Assembly (NCBI RefSeq): GCF_021130785.1
Contig: NW_025777426.1
Span: 31,397 to 95,396 of the forward strand
Reading direction: 5' to 3'
DNA from: Homalodisca vitripennis
Lineage: Eukaryota > Arthropoda > Insecta > Hemiptera > Cicadellidae
DNA: 64,000 nt
Each line of letters starts with the position of its first letter. Position 1 is the first letter of the stretch. The position numbers and the translations under genes are program-made. The notes under the pieces were generated by a model that was not told the origin of the DNA, did no database searches, and worked only from the letters and a program-made list of their open reading frames with translations. Of this stretch, positions 12,149-22,667 are shown piece by piece.

Positions 12149-13470
12149 CTAGTTTTTTGGATTCCTAAAACAGTTTTTTGCTAAGTGGCCAGGCCTATTA
12201 CAATTGAAACATAACTTTGGGTTTTTGACAGTAGGCCTACTTTTTCTAAGTTCAACATGTGGTGGATACATGTTGTTAACATATGTCTTACTTAAATTGT
12301 CCCTTAAGTTATCATTAAAGGTTATATTGTTACTAGCTATACACACATTTTCCAAATCTGTAAAACAAATGGGATTGTTTTCAAAAATTAACTTATTTCT
12401 ATCTGTAGGCTTAATACCTCTTTTTATACAAGTTACCAAGTCCTGTTCACTTATGTTACACAATAAAACTTGACTGAGCTCTTTGATGTCATAGATGTAT
12501 TCATACAGTGGCTCATCAACCAAACTTTTGTGGCCTATAAACTAAATCTAGTCTCAGTCTTTCAATTAGGCCTACAGGGATAAAAGCACTAATTAATTCC
12601 CTGTGTAGATAGTTGACATTTGGCATGACAGACTTACACTGTATTATTTTGGCTAAAAGTGGACCTTTTGCATAACATGGTAACAAGGCTAAAATTTCAT
12701 TTTCTGATAGGCTAGTTTTCACATTTTAGTTTTAACAAAGTTTTCAAAAAGTTTATTAGCTCAGGTACTACTAAGCCATTTGTTACTGTAACATTTTGTA
12801 AATAACATTCTACAGGGTTGTTTAACTTATTAAACATATTTAAACCAGACATAGGTTGAATAATACGATCATTGTTTGCATTATAAATAGACATTATAGG
12901 CAAAGTGGGGGTACTGGCAGTAGGCTGTGATATTGTTGGTGGTTGTACAGAAATAGGGCCTATTTGTTCTTTCACTGCCTGTTCCATAGCCTCATCTTGT
13001 TCTAATGATTCATTTAAATTGGCTTCTAACACTTTAAGCTGTTCTAGGTTCACTGTAGGTAGCAAGTTTTTAGCTAACTGTTGTTCAACATTTACTAGCC
13101 TACACTTTAAAGCTGATAAAGTTTCACTATGTACAGAACTTAGTTCTAGCTGGTTGTCTAAAAATAAACGGTTTATTAAATGTTTACACTTTTCTTGGAA
13201 TTTGGTGATTTCTAAAGGTGAACTAGCACTGTTCAATTCACTGCACCCATGTTCTAATAATACCAATTTTTCACTGAGAAGTTTTACTTCCTGATTGTGG
13301 TCTATTTTTAATAGGCTACTAGCAGTACGTAAAATATTGTTTCTCAAACACTGTCTTAAGGACTTTCTGAGTTCATTTACTGTACTGTCACTATTTAATT
13401 TAATACCTCTAGATATCAGTTCAAATACCAACTCATCTTTAGACAAATATTCTATTTTAATGGCAGGCAT
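12149..13470 (-). pseudogene. Gypsy gag with zinc knuckle, frameshifted
   Basis: I place the start at ATG 13470 (MPAIKIEYLSKDELV) because the longer frame opens with GTG. The N-terminus has a SAP-like helix-loop-helix (KDELVFELISRGI then NELRKSLR), a feature known from several insect Gypsy gag proteins. A coiled-coil-like charged region and a Pro/Thr-rich linker follow to about residue 200, then the capsid-like part. The C-terminus has a CCHC zinc knuckle, CFNCNRPGHLAKNC, near 12170-12215. Two frame changes, near 12715 and near 12520, split the gene in three. Gag would form the particle and bind element RNA. The stop after FRNPKN separates gag from protease. Confidence 0.83.
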
Positions 13471-13550
13471 TGAGGCGTTTTTCACTCAGTTTCACCCAGT
13501 TGATGGCAGAGTAGGCACATCAATAGCAGATTGGCGCAATAAAAATTATG

Positions 13551-14429
13551 TGTACCGTATGACGATAACACATGGGAGGTGGTGACTTCTGAGGTCGTAG
13601 TAATAAATACTAGAAATACAAAGTTTACTTATAAGTTCAGTTTAATTACGAAAACTTAAAAGCGCCACTTTTAGATGGTAAAGGAAAAGTTATGTAATGC
13701 CACGTTGCTGCCAATTAGAATATAATAACTAAAAAGTATATCTTCTAGGTGGGCCTAAAATATCCAATGTTCTATTGAATTATGCGTACGACGTTTTACT
13801 TTACAAAACAATAATATTTCACTTCCCTTCGCAATAGGTAGACTCACAACCCAGGTGTCGGCGTCTTGGCACGAGACATTGAAGCTGTAGTCTAAGAACG
13901 GTTATTTCTAGAAGAGGAGTAGAAGTTGGGAAGTGGTAGCCATCTATTCAAACAACACGTGAGATACATCAGCTACGTAAACTCGCCTAAAACAAATTCG
14001 CGACGGTATTAGCCATTTAATGATACAAATTACTATTTATAACAACGTGCTCGTCGCCATAAGGACGACGCCACAACCTTTATCTATCTCAATCAAGCAA
14101 ATAAAAGATCTTCAAGGGTAAGTTACTTTACTATTCACATCTTTACTTTACGTTACATTCATTTTATATTTTTGGCATCAAAGGGCTAATTTAATAATAT
14201 GAAAAGATAAATTTTACTTACGGACAAAGCGCGCGAGGTCTGATCGGTTACGTAGTTGGGCTGCTACAAAGCGTTAGAAGAAAAAATTCATACGCGTGCC
14301 AATTAGGTAGTTACTCCGCCCAATAATTTAGTTCCGGAACATTGGATGTAAAATAATATTATATTATGCTGGCTGATTAGGTTGCGAAATTTACATTGTA
14401 TGAAATTTAATTAACTAATTTACGGTACA
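13551..14429 (-). repeat. 5' LTR of the Gypsy element
   Basis: An 879-bp LTR, TGTACCGTATGACG to TTTACGGTACA, about 99% identical to 8666-9549 by eye. It should hold the promoter for minus-strand transcription. I could not assign a primer-binding site with confidence in the bases that follow (13550 downward, CATAATTTTTATTGCGCC). Confidence 0.93.
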
Positions 14430-14445
14430 TAATAAATACATTGAG

Positions 14446-15072
14446 TAAAATTATTAAAAATCTATTTTTGTACTACAGTTTTGAAACCATTGGAGATAGA
14501 GACAAACTTTAAATGTAAAAATGTTTATTTTTTAAAGACCTTTCTAATTATGTACAACACAACCTAGGTTGCTGTTTGATTTTTTTTAGATTGGGGCTGT
14601 TAAGTATTTCAAAATTCTATGTATTTTTTAAAATTTGTAAATTTAGGGGTAGGGTGGCATTTTATGATATTTTTCATTAAGCCATCTCATCACTAGTTTT
14701 CAATAAAAATATCGTCTCTCTACATTTGTGCAGATAGTTGCAATAAATTTACCCACAAACCCCTGATTTTTTAACGTTTTGGTGTACTCTGTACATAAGC
14801 GGCAAGATAGGTTCAAAATTTTTCCATCAACATAATCAGTGACGAAATACATTTAAAATGAGGTATAACTCAACATACATTTACATTTGAAAATTTTCCA
14901 AAAACCACCCGTACCCCCCACAAACTACCCTTTTGGGGAGTTTTAGAGATTTAAAAATAATTTCTCCAAATTCTTTGGGGTGGAAATAGGGGGGTTTAAG
15001 TTGTTACGAATAATCTACCTCGTTTGGTTTGGCCGCTATAAATACTGTACGGGTGGTCTGCCTCACCCTGTA
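14446..15072 (+). repeat. Right long terminal inverted repeat of mariner
   Basis: Reverse complement of 6144-6779 over about 630 bp, ending GGTCTGCCTCACCCTGTA at 15072 and followed by the TA duplication. A few one-base gaps and substitutions separate the arms, so they have diverged noticeably more than the LTRs inside the element. Confidence 0.85.
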
Positions 15073-15074
15073 TA

Positions 15075-18000
15075 CTACAAACTTCGTATATACAGTAGAG
15101 TATTCCGTAGTAACTATTGAAACAGATATAAAGTTTCCTAATTGGTTCGCTTTTATTATTTCAAACAACGTTTACTGTTATAAAACAAGCACAATAAAAA
15201 CGATGAAACTTGAAAATATGATTAACACTTTTGGTTATTTTTTGATAGTATTCTGATGATAAAATATTAAGATTCAAAAACAGTTGTCAAGGCTTTTCAT
15301 TTTAACATTTTTTATATTATTGACTGTTCCTGTAAAATACCCAAAGTAGATTGAATCGGAAGAAAACTTTTCCTTCTCTTTAATTTATTTCATTTTTAAA
15401 ACTTTAAACGTCCCATTGATTTGAAGTAGAGGTAATGAGAGCGTCTTAAATGATTTTACTAACTGAGATAGTTTATTCAATTTTTTTAAATAAAGATGAG
15501 ATCGGAATTAGTAGAATAGCAGGTAAACATAAAACTGAAACACGTTTTTGAAAAAAACAAGCACTTATTTTTGTGTTCTTTGAAGTCATAAAAATACTCT
15601 AATTGACATAATTTTCTAAACACCTACAAGAAGGTATACTTTTTTATTGAAAATTGGTTAATAAACGATTTACCTGTACAAGGATTAATATGATGCCATT
15701 TCTATAAGAATTGCAATTCCTTTAATACGAGTATAAATATATTTTCTGTCAGAAGCAAGTATTTATACATTCAATTTCCTCAGAGGTAACGCAAGAATAT
15801 CCAGTAGTCCTCAGAGACCTAAAGTCAGTTCCGGCAGTGATTTGTCTCGTGTTGTTTACTGTAAACAGCTGACGCGGGCACTCTCACGAGAGACTGAGGG
15901 ACTGCTTTCTGCCGCACTATAATCATACGTGTGTCTCTCTACTTAGTGCATTAACAACACACGAAATATGTACACTAAATTACACTAAGTGTGAGTACAA
16001 TAAATTATAACATTATTATTTATATCTTAATTTCATACTAATCTGAGTACTAAGACGATTGGTTAATAAACGAGAGGTGAGCTATGATTCACGATATTAA
16101 AATCCCAATTATAATAACCGATTTAACCCTTAACTTTAAAATATACCTTCTTGTCTTAATTGGGTAAAATTTGTAATAGGTCATTTCCCGTTGATTATTT
16201 GTGAGAAGGCGGATTGCACATAATTTTGTAGAAATATATTTACAGTATAGTCCAATAATATTTACTACAATTAAGCAATTATATTTTAAAGCCATGTAGT
16301 GTTAAACGTTTACATTTTTCTTCAAACGTTTGTAAAATCCATCTTGTTCCTCATCCAAAGTAAATAGAACCAAGTATTTGGCAATTTAAGTTCTCTTCCA
16401 CAACCCAACCTTATTTATTACATTTCTTCTCTTAAAGACCATGTTGTTATAAGCGTATGAATATTATAATAAACCAAACGTAAAAATATTTCATTATCAA
16501 ACATAAAATTTAATGAGAGAACGTTAATAAAACACCAATTGCATAATAAGTGTGCCAGTTATGTGATAATTCATGTATATAACATAAAAAAGAATTATTC
16601 TGATTTCTTGTTGTTTGTGAATTAATCATTGATTACATTTTTTTGACATTTTTGTGTGCAATTTTCCTAATTTTTTGTGTTCAGATCCAGGTCTTCTGAT
16701 ATTTTGTAGTAATTTACTTACCTATAGTCAAATATTACTTAAGTATTTGCATCACATTTTGTTTATTAGTTAACCTTTACACAAGCGTAATATCATGTCT
16801 TAGGTTTTTACCAGTGAAGAAGAGGAGAGATAGTAGCTCTTGAAACGTTGTATTTTATTTTTTGTAATGAAAACTATGGCAATTGTCAAAAAAGCCTTAT
16901 TTTCTACATCTGTTAGTACTCTTTATAGTCTAGTTTTTGTTGGAAACCTTCAGGCTTTACATGACCGGACATTATGGCTATAATGGTTAAATAAACTACG
17001 CTCTTACTATGACGAGGAACCAGATAAATATACATCTAGGTACTAAATGTCACAGACAGTGGTCAATAATGTACCATAAGCGAATCTTTCCTGAATGTGC
17101 AGTGTCACCAACCTCGCCATATATCTCTCTTGAGTTAAGATCTCGCAGTCTTGCATGACGTTATTAATAACTTAATGAATTTAATTCATCCAATTTACTT
17201 TTTCAAAAAATGGCTCGTATTTTACTTTCCTCTTGCTCTGTTGAATATTCTGTTTGATAAAGTGCCGCAAAATAATGTAGCGGGTTTAATGAAACTAAAT
17301 AAACATTAGCAAAAAAGCAACAAAGAACACAACAACCAAAGCCTAAAATTAGGATTGCCAATTATTTCAGTATAGAAGATGGGCCTGATATTGGTTACTG
17401 AAAACCTGGTATGAATAGTTACGTAATTCAATAATTAATAACTAATTATCCTTAATAGTAATTTTATATAGTAATTTATTCACATGTATGCATTACGAAT
17501 TTAAATATTAGCGTTACCACTTCATGAGAAGTTTAATTCTTGGCTTTGAATATTAAGGCTTTCTTATTTCACCTTTTATAAAATTTAATATCAAATTTTA
17601 TTTCTGGTTATTCTAAAACAGTTAAAATTTCTGGTTTCAATATTGTTGCATTGCATAGTTTACGTTGTGTAATCGGACACGCAAGCAAGTGTTTTTACTA
17701 AAGCAATCATTAACTATTATACTGCCACTGCAAATGAGTTTGCACGACACTTAAACGAGGGTTAAATATAAGGTGCGAATTTGATTGATACACACGAACA
17801 TATTAAGGTTAGTAACAGTTCCAAGAAAAAAAGTTTTATCTTTTAAACTACAAGAGTTTAAATAATGCATTTAATATTTACTGGCTGTCGGAACAGATAT
17901 GTTTAACTACTAAAGTGTTACTAAGTCTATTGTTGACACAAGTTACCATTTTATTTTATTAGTTGCCAACGTTTTTCTATGTCCATTAATTCCTTTATTT

Positions 18001-19249
18001 TGGTTCACCATCTTACCATTTAAATTACATTAATTCGGTTCTGTATTTGTATTAAATATGTGTTTTATTTATAATGCTTAGGATTACATTATAAATTTAA
18101 ATTATAACCACAATATTTTTTAATTCTATTTTTATGTATATTACCCTTTTTTATCGAAATTATAACTTTTTATACAGTTTTTAGAAATTAAATCTAAAAC
18201 TATTCCAACCTTATGTTGCTAATAATCATTGAAAAACTCTTATTTTTACTTTCTTAATTTTTTAATTCTGTTTTTGTTAGTTAATTAATCTTGGCTTGAG
18301 TTGTTATAGAGTTTTTTATATCATAGGTACGAGTATAAAAAACCCTTGATACATTAGACAAGATACTGAGAAGTTGGTTTAGGTTGTAGGGAGATTGAAG
18401 GGATGTTTAAAGAGGACGATGGTACAATTAAATGTGTGGTGAAGATTCTTAATGATTTACGGATGTGAGGTGGGGTTCATCTTACTGTGGCTAGAAGAGT
18501 CAGAATACATGCATATTCATTTTTTGGTTATTTTTGGGATACTCTCACCAATAAGATTATTTTCACAAGTCAGCTTAGTTTCTAAAACAAAAATCTTAAC
18601 TGGATTGATTGCAAGAATTAAATAAGTATCGAGTGCGCTATGGCTCAGTATGGGTAATAATTTAACGACCACGATGGTAATTTGAAATAGAAGCCTAGAA
18701 GAAGATAAGATATAAAAAACTTTTTGTTGACAATTTTCTCTTTTTTTTCTGAGTCTAGAACCTTTTCTAATGACTTTGAACCTGTTGTAGGAGGTGGCTG
18801 CTCAGGAATGGCGTAAGACGAATAATCTTTATTAGAGAATGACCCAGTATCGAAATAACTAATCTATCTAACTAAAGTCTCTTTTGTGTCTCATAAGTTC
18901 AATGTAAAAGCTAATAATACCATTTATTTTCATTTATGATCATTCTTGGAGATTGGATTGTTCTGAACTCTTTGAGTGCAGTCTCCTATCGCATCTTCAA
19001 GAGCTACTAGATAACTGAAAGGTTTATAGGGTAGAGTTTTTGGGAAGTCTAAGCCTAAGTTTTCAACACATTATTGAAATCTCGACTAGGTTTTAAAGAG
19101 ACATATACACTGCGGTAGTTAAATAAGGCAAGGCAGTCGCGCGAGACTGACAGACAGAAGTGACTACATCTTGTAACGGACTGTGAGTAAATACCTTAGA
19201 AAAAAGTATATTTGCTAATAATTAAATTGTTATTTTTAAATTATTTGGT
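15075..19249. other. Gene-free AT-rich stretch
   Basis: No recognisable coding sequence. A motif at 16812-16850 resembles the conserved core found in Penelope-type repeats and is discussed in the findings. A modestly GC-richer patch lies at about 15820-15930, with no assignable function. Confidence 0.55.
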
Positions 19250-19290
19250 GTATATATATATACATATATATAATAATATATATATATATG
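19250..19290. repeat. AT-rich microsatellite at Penelope 3' end
   Basis: A run of TA/AT dinucleotides with small interruptions abuts the 3' end of the Penelope-like element. A similar short ATATTATATATA tract abuts its other end near 23563. The element may have inserted into a TA tract, or the tract may belong to its terminus. Confidence 0.7.
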
Positions 19291-20388
19291 TTAATCTTCA
19301 ATAAGAATTCTTCAATTATTGTAATAAACATTTTCTATATTTCGGCTTATGCCGTCTTCAGGAAATTACAAAAATTATATAAATAGGGCTATAAGAACAG
19401 AATAAACATAAAACATCAACACAGAAAATGAAAAATAAGAATGAATTATGTACAATGGTGAACATATGATTTAATTTTATAAATTCACTTTGTTGACTAA
19501 GTCACCTTAAATTTAATCCACTTGGAAATTTTGATTTAGTGACGAGTTGATGGGCTTGTTCCATGGTTCTCAGACTGTGTGTACTTAAATTTTGTGATAT
19601 TTTTCTAATTGGTTTCACTGAAAATGTTTCTTCAAAATTTAAATTATGTATTAAGCCATGTGCCACTACAGGTTGCTCTGTTTTTTTTTATGTTTATATG
19701 CATACCTGTGCCCAGTCATCCTTGTTCTAAGTGAATTTATCGTTGAACCAACATAATCTTTAGGGCATAACTTGCACTGAATTTGGTAAACAATATTTTT
19801 TGATTCACATGTTAAGTCTTCAAATATACTGTTTGATTTTTTGTGTAGAACTACTTGTAAATGTTTTTGAAGTAGAGCACATGTTGCAAACTAAACACCT
19901 GGGTTTATTGCAAGGATGTGACCCAACTGTCATGTTTTCTTGGTCTTTGTGCTTAGGTAATTTTGGATGGACTAAAAATCTTTCAAAACTGGTGGTTTTC
20001 TAAATCTTATTTTTGGAATGTATTTGAATATGTTTTTAGTTGAAGCAGAGCTGTCCAATAAACTGTATGCTACTCGAAGTATATTGTTAATTTTATAAAG
20101 TCCTGGATGGTATTTTGTTAAAAACTTTGGATCATTATTGTCAAATTTATATTTACTTGTTCCAATTGATAGTGATTTGGTGTTCAGTTTGTTGTTTAAA
20201 AGTTTTCGTGGATAACCCCTTTTGGAAAATGCTGATAATAAATTATCAATATATTGTTCTAAGTGATATTTGTCACTGCATAAATTTTGGGCTCTTTTAG
20301 CTAAACTCTTTGGAATGGCTTTTTTTGACATGGGACGGATGACAACTATCATAATGTAGATATTGAAATGTGTTGGTGTTTTTTTTAT
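19291..20388 (-). repeat. Penelope pseudo-LTR, downstream copy
   Basis: It matches 22458-23562 with only a few substitutions and several one-base length changes in homopolymers. It contains the end of the reverse transcriptase, the GIY-YIG region, the 3' untranslated region and the ribozyme-like motif. Confidence 0.88.
19338..19362 (-). ncRNA. Hammerhead-like motif in Penelope repeat
   Basis: On the minus strand CTGAAGA (matching the CUGANGA core) is followed by stem CGGC, loop ATAA, stem GCCG and then AAA. The flanking bases TTTTTGTAAT upstream and ATTACAATAA downstream can pair at nine of ten positions as stem I. Hammerhead ribozymes are known in pseudo-LTRs of Penelope-like elements. Here the G of the GAAA core must either be taken from stem II or is missing, and stem I is offset by two to three unpaired bases, so activity is doubtful. 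Confidence 0.45.
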
Positions 20389-22246
20389 ATTGATCTTAGT
20401 TTTCAACTTCTGATTTTCAATAAAAATATCTATATCCAGGAAACTCACAATTGAATCAGATATCTCCCACGTAAATTTTAAGTTGCAAAAAGTGTTCAGT
20501 GATTGTAAAAAATGTTGCAATTGTTCGTTACTATATGTCCATATCATAAAGATATCGTCAATGTAACGTTTCCAAAATATGGGTTTGTATGTTTGTGTTT
20601 CTAGAAAATCATGTTCAAGCTTGCCCATCACAAGATTAGCATAAGAAGGAGCCATTCTTGTTCCCATGGCTGTCCCTCTTTGCTGCAGATAAAAGTTATT
20701 TTGAAACCTAAAGCAATTCATAGTTAGAATGAAATTTATTAATTTTAAAAGAAAATCTGACGAAGGAAGTGTATTTTTGGGACGTTTGTTTAAGTAGTAT
20801 CTAACAGAATCAATTCCTTGTTGGTGTTCAATATTTGTGTACAATGATTGAACATCGATTGTTACTAATTTAGTATTTTCAGGAAGAGGTTGAGCTACAT
20901 TTTTCACAAGGTGCAAAAAATCATTACTATTTTTCACAAATGAAGGAAGGTTAGTCACAAATTCTTTTAAATGGTCATCAACAAAAGAAGAAATTCTCTC
21001 AGTTGGAGAAGATATTGAAGCTACAATTGGTCTTCCTGGTGGATTTGAAATATTCTTGTGGATTTTGGGCAATATGTAGAATGTTGGTGTTTTCGGAGAT
21101 TTATTTATTAGTAAGTTGATGGAATGATCACTTAAGTTTTCTTCTAAGGCATTTTTCTTTATGTAATTAGATATTTTTGAACAAAATTCTTCATTAAGAT
21201 CTCTATTTAAAATTTTTATAAGTAGTTGTGTCACTCAGTTGTCTTTCTGCTTCAGCAATATAATCCTTTATATTCATTATTACAGTCATATCCCCCTTGT
21301 CAGCAGGAAGTATTATTATGTCCTTGTTATTTTTTAAAGAATTTATAGCTTTTTGCTGCAGTTTTGTTAAATTATTGTTTTTTGGTAGAGAATCTGCAAA
21401 TGAAGGATCAGAAATGTTAGAAATAATTGTATTTAAAAACTGCTCTATAGGGTGATCTGGATTCAAAGCTGGGGGATCCCAATCTGAAGGTGGCTTAAAT
21501 TTCAAGAGAGATTTGTTAATCTTCTCATCTGCTTCTTCATTTTGATTGTTATTTAAAAAATAATGCTTAATTCTAACTTTTCTTGAAAACTCTAATGCAT
21601 CAGAAACCAATTTTATGTGGTCGAATTTTGGAGTTGGTGCAAAGTTAAGCCCTTTGGTAATAACATCAATTTCATTTTGTTTTAAAGTGTAGTTGGATAA
21701 GTTAATATAGTTTGGTTTTGGTAAATTGATATCTTTAGATTCAAAACAATCATCTATGTTTGTAGTTGGTTCCAAGTCATCAAAAAGTGATGAAATATTC
21801 AATATAGCATTATTAATTGAGTCATTTGATGGTAAGGGCTCCATTGAAGAAGCTGGTTTAAATGTGTGACGGTTGTTACAACTCATTGAATTATTTCGTA
21901 AAGCTGACAGTTTTTTTAAAAGTTTTTCTGATTTCTTAGACATAAAATGTATTGTTGACATCGTAAAGTTATTGATAATTTGTGAAACACTTGGAAATTT
22001 TTCCATTATTAATTCATGGTATTTTGATAATTCACGTCTATGCAATTCTGCTTGTTTTTTGTAAAGGAGGTATACTGTGTTGGTTAGAATTATGTTTGTG
22101 TTAGTTGCTATCACATTAATCGATTTGTGCATATAATTTGGAAATCCAGACATAGGAAATTTCAATGTCAGTCCATTTGGTATCAAACCTGAACTTAAGC
22201 AAGCACCTAAAAAGAGGATATGGCAATAGCAGTTAGCTAATTTCAT
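19502..22246 (-). pseudogene. Penelope reverse transcriptase/GIY-YIG ORF, frameshifted
   Basis: The ATG at 22246 opens an N-terminal region of about 345 codons that ends in ILPADKGDMTVIM, a conserved Penelope motif. A frame change near 21220 leads into the reverse transcriptase (21234-19972). There LPKIHKN, GRPIVASI, TIDVQSLYTNI (motif A), GTAMGTRMAPSYANL (motif B), YIDDIF (motif C) and VSFLDIDIF are read directly. A local double frameshift scrambles the stretch around 20330-20360, which the other repeat reads correctly as HYDSCHPSHVKKA. A frameshift at 19972 precedes the Cys-rich linker and GIY-YIG part. After a run of nine A the frame changes again, and the conserved tail (VAHGLIHNLNF...) ends at TGA 19502. 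The protein would reverse transcribe element RNA at a nick made by the endonuclease. Confidence 0.87.
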
Positions 22247-22506
22247 AGTGTGGAATTCAAACTGTTTTATTCAATATTGCTGTAATGTTTCTGTGTTTGA
22301 CATTTTTTGCAACAAGAAGGTAAAGTACAATGTAACAAACAAACAAACAAAATTATAACAAGTACGTAACTAACCAGAAACGAAGACAACAGAAGAAAAT
22401 ATGTGTCAATAGACTTTCCTTAGTGTCTTGAGGATTATTTGCCTTGGGCTTATATATTAATCTTCAATAAGAATTCTTCAATTATTGTAATAAACATTTT
22501 CTATAT

Positions 22507-22528
22507 TTCGGCTTATGCCGTCTTCAGG
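22507..22528 (-). ncRNA. Hammerhead-like motif, second copy
   Basis: Same sequence as the motif at 19338-19362, with the same possible stem I. It lies about 70 bases upstream of the start of the full-length body, the position expected for a ribozyme that trims the element's transcript. Confidence 0.42.
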
Positions 22529-22667
22529 AAATTACAAAAATTATATAAATAGGGCTATAAGAACAGAATAAACATAAAACATCAACACAGAAAATGAAAA
22601 ATAAGAATGAATTATGTACAATGGTGAACATATGATTTAATTTTATGAATTCACTTTGTTGACTAAG

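Larger units (their letters stand above)
8666..14429 (-). mobile_element. Ty3/Gypsy LTR retrotransposon, deleted
   Basis: A 5.76-kb element reads on the minus strand, flanked by TAAT at 8662-8665 and 14430-14433 (target duplication). Its LTRs both run TGTACCGTA...TACGGTACA. Order in the direction of transcription: 5' LTR (13551-14429), gag with a zinc knuckle, protease, reverse transcriptase, the start of RNase H, about 760 bp of non-coding sequence, polypurine tract, and 3' LTR (8666-9549). The rest of RNase H and the whole integrase are absent, and there is no envelope frame. Frameshifts split gag and pol. The LTRs differ by only about seven substitutions and a few short indels by eye, so the insertion is young, yet this copy cannot move by itself. 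It sits inside the DD41D mariner. Confidence 0.92.
6144..15072 (+). mobile_element. DD41D mariner-like transposon (nested)
   Basis: The element starts TACAGGGTGAGGCAGACCACC at 6144 and ends with its reverse complement at 15072, with the TA target duplication at 6142-6143 and 15073-15074. Without the inserted LTR retrotransposon (8666-14429 plus one 4-bp target copy) the element is about 3.16 kb. It holds one transposase gene on the plus strand between inverted repeats of about 630 bp. The transposase remains have a spacing of 41 residues between the second and third catalytic Asp, which places it in the DD41D (rosa-like) group of the Tc1/mariner superfamily. That family assignment is inference; the structure is read directly. 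The copy is dead because its transposase is frameshifted and the element is split. Confidence 0.88.

Noticed and set aside
12204..13585. Plus-strand frames of 89-129 codons
   Set aside because: They are antisense to gag, which has clear family motifs on the minus strand.
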